Below are positions 23,334-32,500 of a stretch of 64,000 nt of DNA, one piece after another. The notes beneath the pieces were generated by a model. That model ran no database searches and had not been told where the DNA came from. It saw nothing but the letters and a program-made list of their open reading frames with translations. Source of the DNA: Sphingopyxis sp. H053 (GTDB lineage Bacteria > Pseudomonadota > Alphaproteobacteria > Sphingomonadales > Sphingomonadaceae); assembly GCF_001468225.1 (NCBI RefSeq), contig NZ_LNRU01000011.1, positions 94,554 to 158,553 of the forward strand. The letters are read 5' to 3'. How positions within the stretch are numbered: the first letter of the stretch is position 1; the number at the start of each line of letters is the position of its first letter. Both the position numbers and the translations under genes were made by a program.

Positions 23334-24643
23334 GCGGAATATCCTTCAATCAGGGCTTGGCGGGAAATGTCGAAATCGACCTGCGCCTTGGCAGGTTGCG
23401 AAACATAGGCGAGCTGGTCGGCGTGGCGCGCGATGGCGGTGTCGAGCACCGGATCGGCGCCGGCGACGTAGGCGCCCATCAGCATCAGATCGCGATTCTC
23501 TTCATAGAGCGACCAGAGCTGGCGGAAGCGCGCGGCGGCGGCGGCATGTTCGGGATCAACCGAATCGACCATCGTGCGCGACAGCGAGCGTGCGACGTCG
23601 ATCGCCGGATAGACGCCCTGTTCGGCGAGCTGGCGCGACAGGATGATATGGCCGTCGACGATCGCGCGCGCGCTGTCGACGACGGGATCGTCGATGTCGC
23701 CGCCATCGGCGAGCACGGTGTAAAGCGCGGTGATCGATCCGCCGGTTTCGCGGTCGATGCCGGCGCGCTCGCACAGCGAGGGAATGAGCGCGAAGACCGA
23801 CGGCGGATAACCCTTCATCGTCGGGGGCTCGCCCAAGGTCAGCCCGATCTCGCGCTGCGCATGCGCGACGCGGGTCAGGCTGTCGATCAGCAGCAGCACC
23901 TTCTTGCCCTCGGCGCGGAACGCTTCGGCGATCGCGGTCGCGCGCATCGCGGCGCGCAGGCGGAGGAGGGGCGGATGGTCGGCGGGAACCGCGACGACGA
24001 CCGATTTCTTGCGGACTTCGGGGGGCAGCTTGGTTTCGACGAAGTCGCTGACTTCGCGGCTGCGTTCGCCGATCAGCCCGACGACGATCACGTCGCATTC
24101 GGTGCCGGCGATCATCTGGCCCATCAGCACCGACTTACCGACGCCCGAGCCCGCGATGATCGCGACGCGCTGGCCTTCGCCGACGGTGAGCAGGCCGTTG
24201 ATCGCGCGCACACCCATGTTGAGCGGCCTGGTCACGCGGCCGCGGCGCAGCGGATTGACCTTGCGGCCGGCGAGCGGCCACTGGAACTGCGACTGGATCG
24301 CGGGGCGGCCATCGAGCGGATTGCCCTGCGCATCCATGATGCGGCCGAGCAAGGTCTTGCCGACGGCGACCATGCTGCTCGCGCCATGCGGTTCGACCGG
24401 CGCGCCAGTGACCAGCGGCTTGTTCATGTCGAAGGGCAGGACAAGGCTGCGGTGGCCACGAAAGCCCACGACCTCGCCATAGACATAGTCATTGTCGGCC
24501 GACTTGATGCGGACGTTGCTGCCCAGTGGCTGGGGGAAGCCGGAGACTTCGAGCATGATCCCCTCGTGCGCGACGAGCGTGCCGATGCGGCGCGGGCTGG
24601 CGCCCGCGAGGTCGACGGGGTCGAGCAGCTGCTGCGCGCTCAT
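23330..24643 (-). CDS. fliI: flagellum-specific ATPase FliI
   Basis: Export ATPase, 437 residues. Walker A GSGVGKS (165-171), ERSREVSDF block, Walker B LLLID (250-254), and the family motif GEPPTMKGYPPSVFALIPSL. Related to the F1 beta subunit. Start MSAQQLLDPVD at 24643; an in-frame GTG at 24661 would overlap the fliH stop (GTGA) and adds six residues. FliH and FliJ flank it as its regulator and stalk partner. Confidence 0.96.
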   Translation of the reverse strand: MSAQQLLDPVDLAGASPRRIGTLVAHEGIMLEVSGFPQPLGSNVRIKSADNDYVYGEVVGFRGHRSLVLPFDMNKPLVTGAPVEPHGASSMVAVGKTLLGRIMDAQGNPLDGRPAIQSQFQWPLAGRKVNPLRRGRVTRPLNMGVRAINGLLTVGEGQRVAIIAGSGVGKSVLMGQMIAGTECDVIVVGLIGERSREVSDFVETKLPPEVRKKSVVVAVPADHPPLLRLRAAMRATAIAEAFRAEGKKVLLLIDSLTRVAHAQREIGLTLGEPPTMKGYPPSVFALIPSLCERAGIDRETGGSITALYTVLADGGDIDDPVVDSARAIVDGHIILSRQLAEQGVYPAIDVARSLSRTMVDSVDPEHAAAAARFRQLWSLYEENRDLMLMGAYVAGADPVLDTAIARHADQLAYVSQPAKAQVDFDISRQALIEGYSA

Positions 24644-24657
24644 GGCGAGGCGGCGGG

Positions 24658-25260
24658 TCACGCGGCGTGTTCCGTACCGAGCGCGGTGCGCAGTTCGTCG
24701 AGATAGACGGCGCGGCCATGTTCGATCCAGCCGGTCGAGGTTTCGAGGCGGACGGTGCCGCGCACCATCGCGGGATCGCTTTCGATCGCCAGCGTCAACG
24801 GAGCGTCGGCGAGTAGCACGGCGTCTTCGGGATGAACCCAAAGCGTGCGCGCCTTGTCGGCGTCGGCGACCATCGCGGCGGCGGTTTCGGCCTGCGCCTG
24901 CAGCCATTCGGCATCGATCGGCGCGGCGGCGACGATCTGGCGCACCAGCCGTTCGACCGTTTCGGCGATCAGCTGCGCGAGTTCTTCGCTCGGTTCGTCC
25001 TGCAGCGCTTCGGCGCCGGCAAGCAGCGCGAGAAGCTGGTGACGCTCGGCAACAAAGGCGGCTTCGGCAAGACGCTGGCCTTCGGCGAGTCCGAGCGCGA
25101 AGGGATCTTCGAGGTCGAGTTCGTCGATGCTTTCCTGTTCGGTCGCCTGCGCCGTGTAGACGGCCGGCGCGAAGGACATCGGGCGGAAGCCGCTGCCGCG
25201 TGCCATCGCCTCGGTGAGCGAGACGGGCGCGAAGCCAGATTCGGTGGCTCGATCAGACAT
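24658..25260 (-). CDS. fliH: flagellar assembly protein FliH
   Basis: Peripheral-stalk-like regulator of FliI, 200 residues. Central helical region (LAEAAFVAERHQLLALLAGA ... AQLIAETVERLVRQIVAAAP) and a C-terminal globular domain (VHPEDAVLLADAPLTLAIES, WIEHGRAVYLDELRTAL). It overlaps fliG by 8 bases. Sequence is divergent but context and layout are convincing. Confidence 0.9.
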   Translation of the reverse strand: MSDRATESGFAPVSLTEAMARGSGFRPMSFAPAVYTAQATEQESIDELDLEDPFALGLAEGQRLAEAAFVAERHQLLALLAGAEALQDEPSEELAQLIAETVERLVRQIVAAAPIDAEWLQAQAETAAAMVADADKARTLWVHPEDAVLLADAPLTLAIESDPAMVRGTVRLETSTGWIEHGRAVYLDELRTALGTEHAA

Positions 25261-26284
25261 AATCGTCGCCTCCGCCCGCGATCATGATTTCGCCCGATGC
25301 GGCCATCTGGCGGACGATCTGCATCACGCTCTTCTGCGCATCGTCGACGTCGGCGCGCTTGACCATCGTCATTTCGGCCATCTCGTCGCGGATCGTTTCG
25401 GCGGCGCGCTGCGACATGGTCGCGAGGCACATGTCGACCATCTCTTCGTCGGCGCCCTTGAGCGCGATCGCGAGCTGGGCGGCGTCGACCGAGCGCAGCA
25501 CGCTGCTGAGGCTCTTCTTGTCGAGGTCGCGCAGGTTTTCGAAGATGAACATCTCTTCCTCGATCGTCTGGGCGAGCACGCGGTCGTGCTTCTTCAGCGA
25601 GCGAAGCGTGCGCTCCGACAGCTGCTTCGGCATCTTCTTCATGATCTTGGCGACGTCGCTCGGACCGCCGATCGCCTGCTTGGCGACGCGCTGGCCATCG
25701 ACATTGGCGCTCGCGAGCACCGCTTCGAGATCCTCGATCGCCGCGGCGGGAACCGAGGTCAGCATCGCGGCGCGCAGCACCAGGTCGGCCTGCAGCACTT
25801 CGTCGAGCGTTTCGATCGCGCGCGCGGCGACATCGGGGACGAGCACCGAGAGGATCAGCGCGCCGACCTGCGGATGCTCGCTGGCGAGCAGCCCGCTGAT
25901 CGCGTCGACGTCCATCCAGCGCAGCATTTCGAGCGACGCGGCGCTCCGCTGCGGCGCGACGGCGGCGAGGATATTGTCGGCGCGGACATTGCCGACGGCT
26001 TCGTTGATCACGGTGCGGATGCGCGTGTCGGCGCCGATCGCCAGCGCGCTGACATCGCGGCTGCGCGTCACGAAGCGGTCGAGTGCCTGGCCGATCTGTT
26101 GTTCGCTGGCGTTCGCCGTGTCGAACATCGCTTTCGCCAGCTGGCGGACCTCTTCGGGGCCGAGCTGTTTCAGGATCGTCGCGGCTTCGCTTTCGTCGAG
26201 CAGCATCAGCAGGATCGCGGCGGCGGCCGATCCTTCGATCGCGGGCATGGCGGGTGCGTTATCGAGTTCGGCGACTTCAGGCAC
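25253..26284 (-). CDS. fliG: flagellar motor switch protein FliG
   Basis: Rotor protein linking FliF to FliM/N and the stator, 343 residues. N-domain AAAILLMLLDESEAATILKQ, LGPEEVRQLAKAMF; middle domain with the EHPQ motif (LLASEHPQVGALILSVLVPD); C-domain with torque-generating charged residues (FIFENLRDLDKKSLSSVLRS, MCLATMSQRAAETIRDEMAE). Overlaps both fliF and fliH by 8 bases. Confidence 0.97.
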   Translation of the reverse strand: MPEVAELDNAPAMPAIEGSAAAAILLMLLDESEAATILKQLGPEEVRQLAKAMFDTANASEQQIGQALDRFVTRSRDVSALAIGADTRIRTVINEAVGNVRADNILAAVAPQRSAASLEMLRWMDVDAISGLLASEHPQVGALILSVLVPDVAARAIETLDEVLQADLVLRAAMLTSVPAAAIEDLEAVLASANVDGQRVAKQAIGGPSDVAKIMKKMPKQLSERTLRSLKKHDRVLAQTIEEEMFIFENLRDLDKKSLSSVLRSVDAAQLAIALKGADEEMVDMCLATMSQRAAETIRDEMAEMTMVKRADVDDAQKSVMQIVRQMAASGEIMIAGGGDDYV

Positions 26285-27941
26285 GGGCGCCCTCCTGCAT
26301 CAGGTGGCGGACGACGAGCGCGGCGCGCGCCGAATCCTGGCGGACGAAGGCGCGGACGAGGTTGGCGCGGGCTTCATAGCTCGGCGCCTGTTCGATCATC
26401 TCGAGGGTGATTTCGCGGCCGCCCTGACCGCTGGCGAGTGCCGGGCGGTCGGTGGCGGCGAGCAGCGATGCTTCGAGTTCCTGATTCTGCGCGATGCGCT
26501 TCGCGGCGCGTTCCTTGGCGGCGCGGATCATCGGGCGGCCGATGAACAGGAAGGCGAGCAGCGCGGCGAGGATCGCGCCGACCTGCTTGACCAGCGGCAT
26601 GAACCAGCCCTGGTCGTAAAAGGCGGGCGCGGTGTCTTCGACCTGCACGAACGGGCGCTGGTTGATCGCGACCAGATCGCCGCGCGTCGCGTCATAACCG
26701 ATCGCGCCCTTTACCAGATTGTCGATCTTGGTGAGATCGGCCTGCGTGAGCGCCTTCTTGCCCTGATTGAGCGCGACCGCGACCGAGACGCGGCGCAGCT
26801 TGCCCTGCGGCGAGTGCGTCACCGAAATCTCGCGGCCGACTTCATAAGCGCGCGCGGCGTTTTCGTTGCTTTCGGTGCCGGGCGCCGGGGCGCCGGGCGG
26901 GACCGGCTGCGGGCCGGTCGCGGTGACCGTCGTCGCCTGCGGCGGCTGGTTCGACAGCGCGCCGGGGATGCCGACCGCGGGGGCGCTCGTGCCGCTGGTC
27001 GAGCGCGTGATCTGCTCGCTGGTCAGCGCACGGTCGTTCTCGGGGAAGCTTTCGCGCGTCGCCTGGCTTTCGGACATGTCGACGTCGGCGTGGACTTCGA
27101 CGCTATAATTGCCGGCGCCGAGCATCGGGCCGAGCAAGGTGTCGAGCGCACGGCGGAAGCGGTCTTCGACCTGCAGCTGCAGCTGGAACGCCTTCATGTC
27201 GCTGCCCGATGCGGTGTCGGAGAGCAAAGCGCCGCGCTGATCGATCACCGACACCTGATCGGCGTTCATGCCGGGGATCGACGAGGCGACAAGGAAACGG
27301 ATGGCCTGCACCTGACCGTCGCTCAGCGAACGGCCGTTCTGCAGCGTCAGCATCACCGATGCGGTGGCGGGCTTGTCTTCGCGGACGAACAGGCTGGGTT
27401 CGGCGGCGGCGACATGGACGCGCGCGCTCTTGACCGCGTCGATCGTCTCGATCGTGCGCGACAGATCGGCCTCGCGCGCCGAGCGCAGCGCTTCACCCTC
27501 GATCGCGCGGCTCGACCCCATGGGCAGCGCGGCGATCAGGCTGTCGCCGCTCGGCGCCGCCTTTGGCAGGCCTTGCCCCGCGAGTGCGATGCGCGCCTGA
27601 TGCAGCTTGTCGGCGTCGACGGTCAGCGCGCCCGTGGTCGGATCGATGCTGTGGCCGATGCCCTGCGTCTGCAGCGCGTCGGCGACCGCCGCCTTGTCGG
27701 TATCGTCGAGCCCGGCGAACAGCTGCGCCTGCGGCGCCGCCTGCATCGTGAAATAGGCGAGCGCGGCGATGCCGATCGCCGACGTCATCGCGATCGCGGG
27801 CAGCGCGCGCTGCACCGCCGGCTGGCGCATGAACTGGGTGAACGGCGCGAACCGGCCGCCCAGGACGGGGGCGGGGAGGCGGTTCGCGTTACCGTCGTTC
27901 ACAGAGTTGGGGACGGGGGTAAGGATCTGGGTCTCGGCCAT
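26277..27941 (-). CDS. fliF: flagellar MS-ring protein FliF
   Basis: MS-ring subunit, 554 residues, two membrane helices: AIAMTSAIGIAALAYFTMQA near the N-terminus and VGAILAALLAFLFIGRPMIR near 445-465. Between them are the ring-building motifs (YFAGLDD-like LFAGLDDTDKAAVADALQTQ, GIGHSI, LARELSRTI-like SAREADLSRTIETIDAVKSA, RVHVAAAEP). Short C-terminal FliG-binding tail. Three bases after fliE. Confidence 0.97.
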   Translation of the reverse strand: MAETQILTPVPNSVNDGNANRLPAPVLGGRFAPFTQFMRQPAVQRALPAIAMTSAIGIAALAYFTMQAAPQAQLFAGLDDTDKAAVADALQTQGIGHSIDPTTGALTVDADKLHQARIALAGQGLPKAAPSGDSLIAALPMGSSRAIEGEALRSAREADLSRTIETIDAVKSARVHVAAAEPSLFVREDKPATASVMLTLQNGRSLSDGQVQAIRFLVASSIPGMNADQVSVIDQRGALLSDTASGSDMKAFQLQLQVEDRFRRALDTLLGPMLGAGNYSVEVHADVDMSESQATRESFPENDRALTSEQITRSTSGTSAPAVGIPGALSNQPPQATTVTATGPQPVPPGAPAPGTESNENAARAYEVGREISVTHSPQGKLRRVSVAVALNQGKKALTQADLTKIDNLVKGAIGYDATRGDLVAINQRPFVQVEDTAPAFYDQGWFMPLVKQVGAILAALLAFLFIGRPMIRAAKERAAKRIAQNQELEASLLAATDRPALASGQGGREITLEMIEQAPSYEARANLVRAFVRQDSARAALVVRHLMQEGARA

Positions 27942-27944
27942 GGA

Positions 27945-28298
27945 TTACACCGGCATGTTCATGATGTCGCGGTATGCGGACAGCAGCTTGTTGCGGACTT
28001 GCAGGGTGGTTTCGAAGCCGAGCGAGGCTTTCTGGCGCTCGATCATCACGCTGACGATGTCGTGCGTGTCGCCGCGCTCATAGGCTTCGGTGATCTGGCT
28101 CGCCTTCGACTGCTGCGCGTTGACCTGTTGCAGCGCATTGTTGATCGCGGCGCCGAAATCGGGGGCTCCCGCTGCGCCGCCGACGCCGCCTTCGGCCGCG
28201 CCGACCCCGCCGCGGCCCGCGGCGCGCTGCAGCGCCTGGTTCTGATTGAGGATCGAACTGCGCATCTGCAGCAGTCGGCTCGGGTCAATCGTGCTCAT
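27945..28298 (-). CDS. fliE: hook-basal body adaptor FliE
   Basis: Adaptor between MS ring and rod, 117 residues, with the conserved C-terminus FETTLQVRNKLLSAYRDIMN, MPV and upstream YERGDTHDIVSVMIERQKAS. Start MSTIDPSRLLQMRS at 28298; the longer in-frame GTG start at 28337 would fall at the expected transcription start of the sigma-54 promoter and is rejected. A glycine/alanine-rich insert (AAGRGGVGAAEGGVGGAAGA) is in the middle. First gene of the 15-gene leftward operon to flhB. Confidence 0.94.
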   Translation of the reverse strand: MSTIDPSRLLQMRSSILNQNQALQRAAGRGGVGAAEGGVGGAAGAPDFGAAINNALQQVNAQQSKASQITEAYERGDTHDIVSVMIERQKASLGFETTLQVRNKLLSAYRDIMNMPV

Positions 28299-28348
28299 TG
28301 CTTTTTCATCCGTCCTGACGGCGGCGATGTGCCGCACGCAAAGAACAA

Positions 28349-28364
28349 TGCAAAGCGCGTGCCA
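28349..28364 (-). promoter_or_regulatory. sigma-54 promoter of the fliE-flhB operon
   Basis: Minus strand TGGCACGCGCTTTGCA, an exact TGGCACG-N4-TTGCA match, 50 bases before the fliE ATG at 28298. Confidence 0.9.
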
Positions 28365-28449
28365 AAAAAATTAATGGCTTATTTTCAGTGTATTGATCTG
28401 GATTGTCGGTGCCCGTCGGGCCGTTTCGGCATTTTTTTGACACGCGGGC

Positions 28450-28476
28450 TTAAGCGCCGCCGACGCCCGCCGTTAC
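28450..28476 (+). promoter_or_regulatory. sigma-28-like promoter of fliC
   Basis: TTAA, 15 bases, GCCGTTAC (28469-28476), with the spacing and CCGTTA core found before motA, fliD and flgM. It lies about 68 bases before the flagellin start. Confidence 0.6.
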
Positions 28477-28544
28477 TGCTTTCGTGACCGCTCCTCGAGC
28501 CCTCACATCACGGGAATGGCCATCGAGGCCGGAAAGGAACAAAG

Positions 28545-29375
28545 ATGACTGTCATCAACACCAATGTGAGCGCGCTTCGCGCCCAGAACAATTCGCGCGT
28601 CGCCAGCCAGGCGCAGTCGCAGGCGATGGAACGCCTGTCGAGCGGCAAGCGCATCAACGCTGCGAAGGACGACGCCGCCGGCCTCGCCATCGCAACCCGC
28701 ATGGAGGCCGCATCGCGCGGTTTCACGCAGGCCATCCGCAATGCCAACGACGGCATTTCGCTCGCCCAGACCGCTGACAGCGCCGCGGGCAGCATCTCGG
28801 ACATCCTCGTCCGTATGCGCGACCTGTCGATGCAGGCATCGACCGGCACGCTCAGCGATCCCGACCGCGTGCTGGTGCAGAAGGAAGTCACCGCGCTGAT
28901 CGCGCAGATCGGCGACGTCGTCGGTCAAACCACCTTCAACGGCAACAAGCTGCTCGACGGCAGCGCCGCCACCGGGTTCAATATCCAGACCGGCATCAAT
29001 AACACCGAGGTCGTGAACATCACCATCGCGAACCTCGGCACGGCCGGCACGGCGCTTACCGGCGTCGGTGCGATCTCCGTCGCTACGCAGGCCGGGGCTA
29101 CCTCTGCGCTGGCAGTGCTTGACACGGCGATCGACAATGTCGCCAGCGAACGCGCCAATCTCGGTGCGCAGCAGAACCGCCTGACCTCGGCTGTCGATAA
29201 TTTGACGTCGCGCGTCACCAATCTGGACGAAGCCAAGTCGCGCATCGAAGACGCCGATTTCTCGGTCGAATCGACGAACCTCGCGGCTGCCGGCATTCTG
29301 GCGCAGGCATCGACCGCGATGCTCGCCCAGGCGAACCAGAGCTCGCAGGGCGTGATGAACCTGCTCCGCGGCTAA
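28545..29375 (+). CDS. fliC: flagellin FliC
   Basis: Filament subunit, 276 residues, made of the D0/D1 core only with almost no variable outer domain. N-terminus TVINTNVSALRAQNNSRVAS, AMERLSSGKRINAAKDDAAG; C-terminus SRIEDADFSVESTNLAAAGI, LAQASTAMLAQANQSSQGVM, NLLRG. AAGGA lies 9 bases before the ATG. Single transcription unit with a sigma-28-like promoter and a strong terminator. The FliS chaperone is at 14747-15151. Confidence 0.97.
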   Translation: MTVINTNVSALRAQNNSRVASQAQSQAMERLSSGKRINAAKDDAAGLAIATRMEAASRGFTQAIRNANDGISLAQTADSAAGSISDILVRMRDLSMQASTGTLSDPDRVLVQKEVTALIAQIGDVVGQTTFNGNKLLDGSAATGFNIQTGINNTEVVNITIANLGTAGTALTGVGAISVATQAGATSALAVLDTAIDNVASERANLGAQQNRLTSAVDNLTSRVTNLDEAKSRIEDADFSVESTNLAAAGILAQASTAMLAQANQSSQGVMNLLRG

Positions 29376-29430
29376 ACTTCGCAAATAAATTTCAGGCTAT
29401 ATTCGGTTGGTCCCTTAGATAGCCTGATCC

Positions 29431-29467
29431 GATGCCCCGGCCCCCACAGCCGGGGCATCATCTTTTC
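29431..29467 (+). terminator. rho-independent terminator of fliC
   Basis: GATGCCCCGGC (29431-29441) pairs with GCCGGGGCATC (29449-29459), followed by ATCTTTTC on the plus strand. Confidence 0.88.
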
Positions 29468-29476
29468 TGCGAAGGT

Positions 29477-29576
29477 GCGGCACCGGCCCGCTCCCCCACC
29501 CGGCCTCCCCACGGTAGTATCCTATGGGAGGCCGGGTGGGGGAGCGGGCCGGTGCCGCTTCCGGCGTCAGCCGGAA
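29477..29576. repeat. compound palindromic element, copy 2
   Basis: A perfect 33-base stem (29477-29509 with 29526-29558) around a 16-base loop, followed directly by a small hairpin TTCCGGC-GTCA-GCCGGAA (29559-29576). The outer 24 bases of each arm match copy 1 at 14650; the inner stem bases differ but pair perfectly. It lies between the fliC terminator and the 3' end of dnaE2, again between convergent genes and in the same orientation as copy 1. Confidence 0.85.
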
Positions 29577-29585
29577 AACAACCAA

Positions 29586-32500
29586 CTAATGAAAATCCCG
29601 CGACTTGGGCAGGATGCGGACATCGCGCGGATGGCCATGCTTCGCCGCATAGCCCCGCGGCAGCTGCGGATGCTTGACCTCGTCGGCGCGGCAGACGTCG
29701 GGTTCGAAACGCCGGTCGCTGCCCAGCGTATCGAGCATCGCGGTGCAATCGACGATGCGCGTCGCCATCAGGTGGATCACGCCCTCCTTGCTCCGCTGCA
29801 CCTCGCCCTCGGCGAGCATGAGCCGCGACGCCATGACGGCGCGGCGATAGCGTTCGAAATGGCGCGCCCAGAGCAGGATGTTGACGATCCCGCCCTCGTC
29901 CTCGAGCGTGATGAAGATCGCATTGCCCTTGCCCGGCCGCTGGCGGATCAGCACGACCCCCGCGGTGCGGACGATCGACCCGTTCTTCGCCGCCATAACC
30001 TCGGCCGCGCTCAGCACGCCCTCACGCGCGAAATCGCGGCGCAGGAACGCCATCGGATGGCCCTTCAGCGACAGCCGCGTCGTCTGATAATCGGTGAGCA
30101 CATGCTCGACCATCGGCGTCGGCGGCAGTTCCGCATCCTCCTCGGCACCGAGCTCGTCGGTTTCGGCCGCGCCGAACAGCGGCAACACGCCCTGGCGGAC
30201 GCGCCGCGCGTCCCACAGCGCCGGCCGCCGTTCGAGTCCCATCGACCGGCACGCATCGGCTTCGGCGAGCAGGCGCAGCGCGCGCGGCGGCAGGCCCGCG
30301 CGGCGCGCGAGTTCCTCGACCGAGGCGAAGGATGTGGTTCGTGCCTCGACGATCTGGTTCGCCCATTCCTCGCGAAACCCGTCAACCTGCCGGAAACCGA
30401 GCCGGAGCGCGAGGCTGCCGTCGGCGCGCCGCTCAAGGCTGTTATCCCAATGGCTGTCGTTCACATCGACCTCGCGCACCTCGACACCATGCTCCTGCGC
30501 ATCGCGCACGAGCTGCGCGGGAGCATAGAAGCCCATCGGCTGCGAATTGAGAATGCCGCATGCGAAGACCGCGGGATGGTAATGCTTGATCCACGACGAG
30601 ACATAGACGAGCCGGGCAAAGGATTGGGCGTGGCTTTCGGGAAAGCCGTAGCTGCCGAAACCCTCGATCTGCTTGAAACAACGCTCGGCGAAGTCCTGCT
30701 TGTAGCCCCGCGCGACCATGCCGCCGATCATCTTCTCGCGGAAATTCTCGATCGTCCCGACGTTGCGGAAGGTCGCCATCGCGCGGCGCAGGCCGTTCGC
30801 TTCTTCGGGGGTGAAGTCGGCTGCCACCATGGCCAGCTTCATCGCCTGTTCCTGAAACAGGGGAACGCCGAAGGTTTTGCCCAGAACGTCATGCAATTCG
30901 TCCGGCGGGTGTGGCGGCGACGGCTCGGGAAACTCGACCGGTTCTTCCTTGTTGCGGCGGCGTAAATAAGGGTGGACCATATCGCCCTCGATCGGGCCGG
31001 GGCGAACGATCGCGACCTGCACGACCAGATCATAGAAAACCTCTGGGCGCAGCCGCGGCAGCATGTTGATCTGTGCCCGGCTTTCAACCTGAAACACGCC
31101 GATGCTGTCGCCCTTTTGCAGCATGCCGTACACCTCGGGATCGTCGCAATCGATGTCGACTTCCAGCGTGTGGTTCCCGAGGTCATGTTCGCGCATCAGG
31201 TCGAAGCATTTGCGGATGCAGGTGAGCATGCCGAGGGCGAGCACATCGACCTTCATCAATCCCAGCGCGTCGATGTCATCCTTGTCCCATTCGATGAAGG
31301 TGCGATCCTCCATCGCGGCATTGTGGATCGGCACCAGCTCGTCGAGCCGCCCTTCGGTCAATACGAATCCGCCGACATGCTGCGACAGGTGGCGCGGCGC
31401 TTTCAGCAGTTCACCGACGAAGCGGTGCAATCGCTCGATCTCGCCATTGTGTGGGTTGAGCCCCGCCTCGACCAATCGTTCGACCGGCACCTCGTCGCCC
31501 CAGCTTCCCCAACTCGTGTCGGCGAGGCGTGCGGTGACATCCTCGCTGAACCCCAGCGCCTTACCGACCTCGCGGATCGTGCTGCGCGGGCGATAGTGGA
31601 TCACCGTTGCAGCTATGGCCGCGCGGTCGCGGCCATAGCGGTCATAGATATGCTGGATCACCTCCTCGCGCCGTTCGTGCTCGAAATCGACATCGATGTC
31701 GGGAGGTTCGTCGCGCTCGGCGGATACGAAGCGCGAGAAGAGAAGGTCGTGCTTCATCGGATCGACCGAGGTGACGCCGAGCAGGAAGCAGACGATCGAA
31801 TTGGCGGCCGAACCGCGCCCCTGACACAGGATTGGCGGGTTTTGCGCACGCGCGAAGCGGACGAGATCATAGACCGTCAGGAAATAATAAACATAATCCC
31901 GCCTGCGAATCAGCCGGAGTTCGTTGCCGACAAGCTTCCTGACCTTGGGGGGCAGGGGTGTGCCATAGCGGCTCTCCGCCGCAGTCTTCACCAGATGGTG
32001 AAGATAGGAAAATGGCTTCCAGCCCGGCGGTACCGGTTCGTGCGGATATTCGTAGCGCAGGTCTTCCAGATCGAAGTGGATGCGCGCGAGCAGCTTCGTG
32101 CTTTGCTCGATCGCTTTGGGATAACCATCGAACAACCGCTTCATTTCAGCAGGCGTCTTCAGATGGCGTTCGCCATTGGCGCGGAGGAGCTTGCCCGCTT
32201 TCAGGACCGTCGTTCCTTCGCGGATGCAGGAGATGATGTCGTGGAGTGGGCGCTGCCCTATGGTCGCGTAGAGCGCGTCGTTGGTCGCGAGCAGCGGGAC
32301 ACCCGTCGCTGCCGATAGGTGCTGCAGTTTCGCCAGCCGGCGCGCATCCGTGCCAGATTGCGGCATCGTTGCGGCCAGCCACACCGATTTCGGCCTTGCG
32401 CGTTTGAGGGTGCGGAGCAGTTCCTCGTCGCCCTCCATCGCGATCAGCAGCAAATCTTCGCAATGGCCGAGCAAGTCCTGGAGGCTGAGAATGCAGTCGC

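Noticed and set aside
23330..24907. Longer forms of fliI (start 24907) and fliK (start 23349)
   Set aside because: Their N-terminal extensions run through fliH and fliJ in another frame and are Arg-rich without similarity; the conserved starts are at 24643 and 22887.
28298..28337. Longer fliE start at GTG 28337
   Set aside because: The start codon would coincide with the expected start of transcription from the sigma-54 site at 28349-28364, leaving no ribosome site.
25284..28487. 1067-residue plus-strand open frame opposite fliG, fliF and fliE
   Set aside because: Composition is Arg/Ser/Ala-biased with no domain; fliE, fliF and fliG on the other strand explain the region completely. Long antisense frames are expected at this GC content.
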